In this document: positions 24,569-24,571 of the stretch, one piece after another
How positions within the stretch are numbered: position 1 is the stretch's first letter
Layout: each line of letters starts with the position of its first letter
DNA from: a virus
Strand: one strand, 5' to 3'
DNA: 24,571 nucleotides
IMG/VR virus record: IMGVR_UViG_3300025369_000057
Coordinates: 1 to 24,571 of that record
Made by a program: the position numbers and the translations under genes
The notes under the pieces: model-generated
The model's input: only the letters and a program-made list of their open reading frames with translations
Databases searched by the model: none
What the model was told of the DNA's origin: nothing

Positions 24569-24571
24569 GAT

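Overview
This window looks like part of a short-tailed (podovirus-type) double-stranded DNA phage genome, AT-rich with mostly A/T-ending codons. No host genes, tRNAs, integrase or CRISPR are visible. The host is probably Gram-negative: the endolysin is a bare GH19 enzyme without a signal peptide or wall-binding domain, and it sits behind a GTA-type holin. The virion genes lack a tape-measure or tail-tube series. They run from a tail fibre end and a P22 gp10-like protein into large internal or ejection-type proteins, which resembles podophages of the Bcep22/BPP-1 kind. That family assignment is inference from remembered protein features, not from a search.

Layout, plus strand (1-17125): the glycine-rich 3' end of a tail or fibre gene; a lysis cassette with up to five small membrane proteins (249-1538) ahead of the endolysin (1553-2152); a gp10-like DNA-stabilisation protein (2156-4303); then six genes (4300-17125) that in my reading contain no cysteine at all and end in a 2548-residue giant. 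The giant has hydrophobic N-terminal segments, about 1100 residues of charged coiled coil, an HExxGH zinc-peptidase-like motif and a C-terminal LPD38-like region. The most economical reading is that this block encodes the proteins packaged in the capsid and threaded into the cell with the DNA.

Layout, minus strand (24568 down to 17109): an early or replication block of tightly packed, often overlapping genes. In transcription order these are an HNH endonuclease, a 73-aa protein, a 136/166-aa protein with two possible starts, an SNF2-type helicase, a 136-aa coiled-coil protein, an SSB-like protein with four cysteines and an acidic tail, a small HTH protein, a 46-aa protein, an archaeo-eukaryotic-type primase fused to an AAA+ helicase, and a 61-aa protein. 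The only sizeable internal gap (21972-22063) holds a candidate sigma70-type promoter.

The two strands converge at 17109-17294. There the 61-aa minus-strand frame overlaps both neighbours and contains, within its own codons, a textbook minus-strand intrinsic terminator followed by a second perfect stem-loop. The observations most worth following are the cysteine-free virion block, the peptidase-like giant protein and the terminator buried in a coding frame. I did not see a clearly new defence or mobile system.
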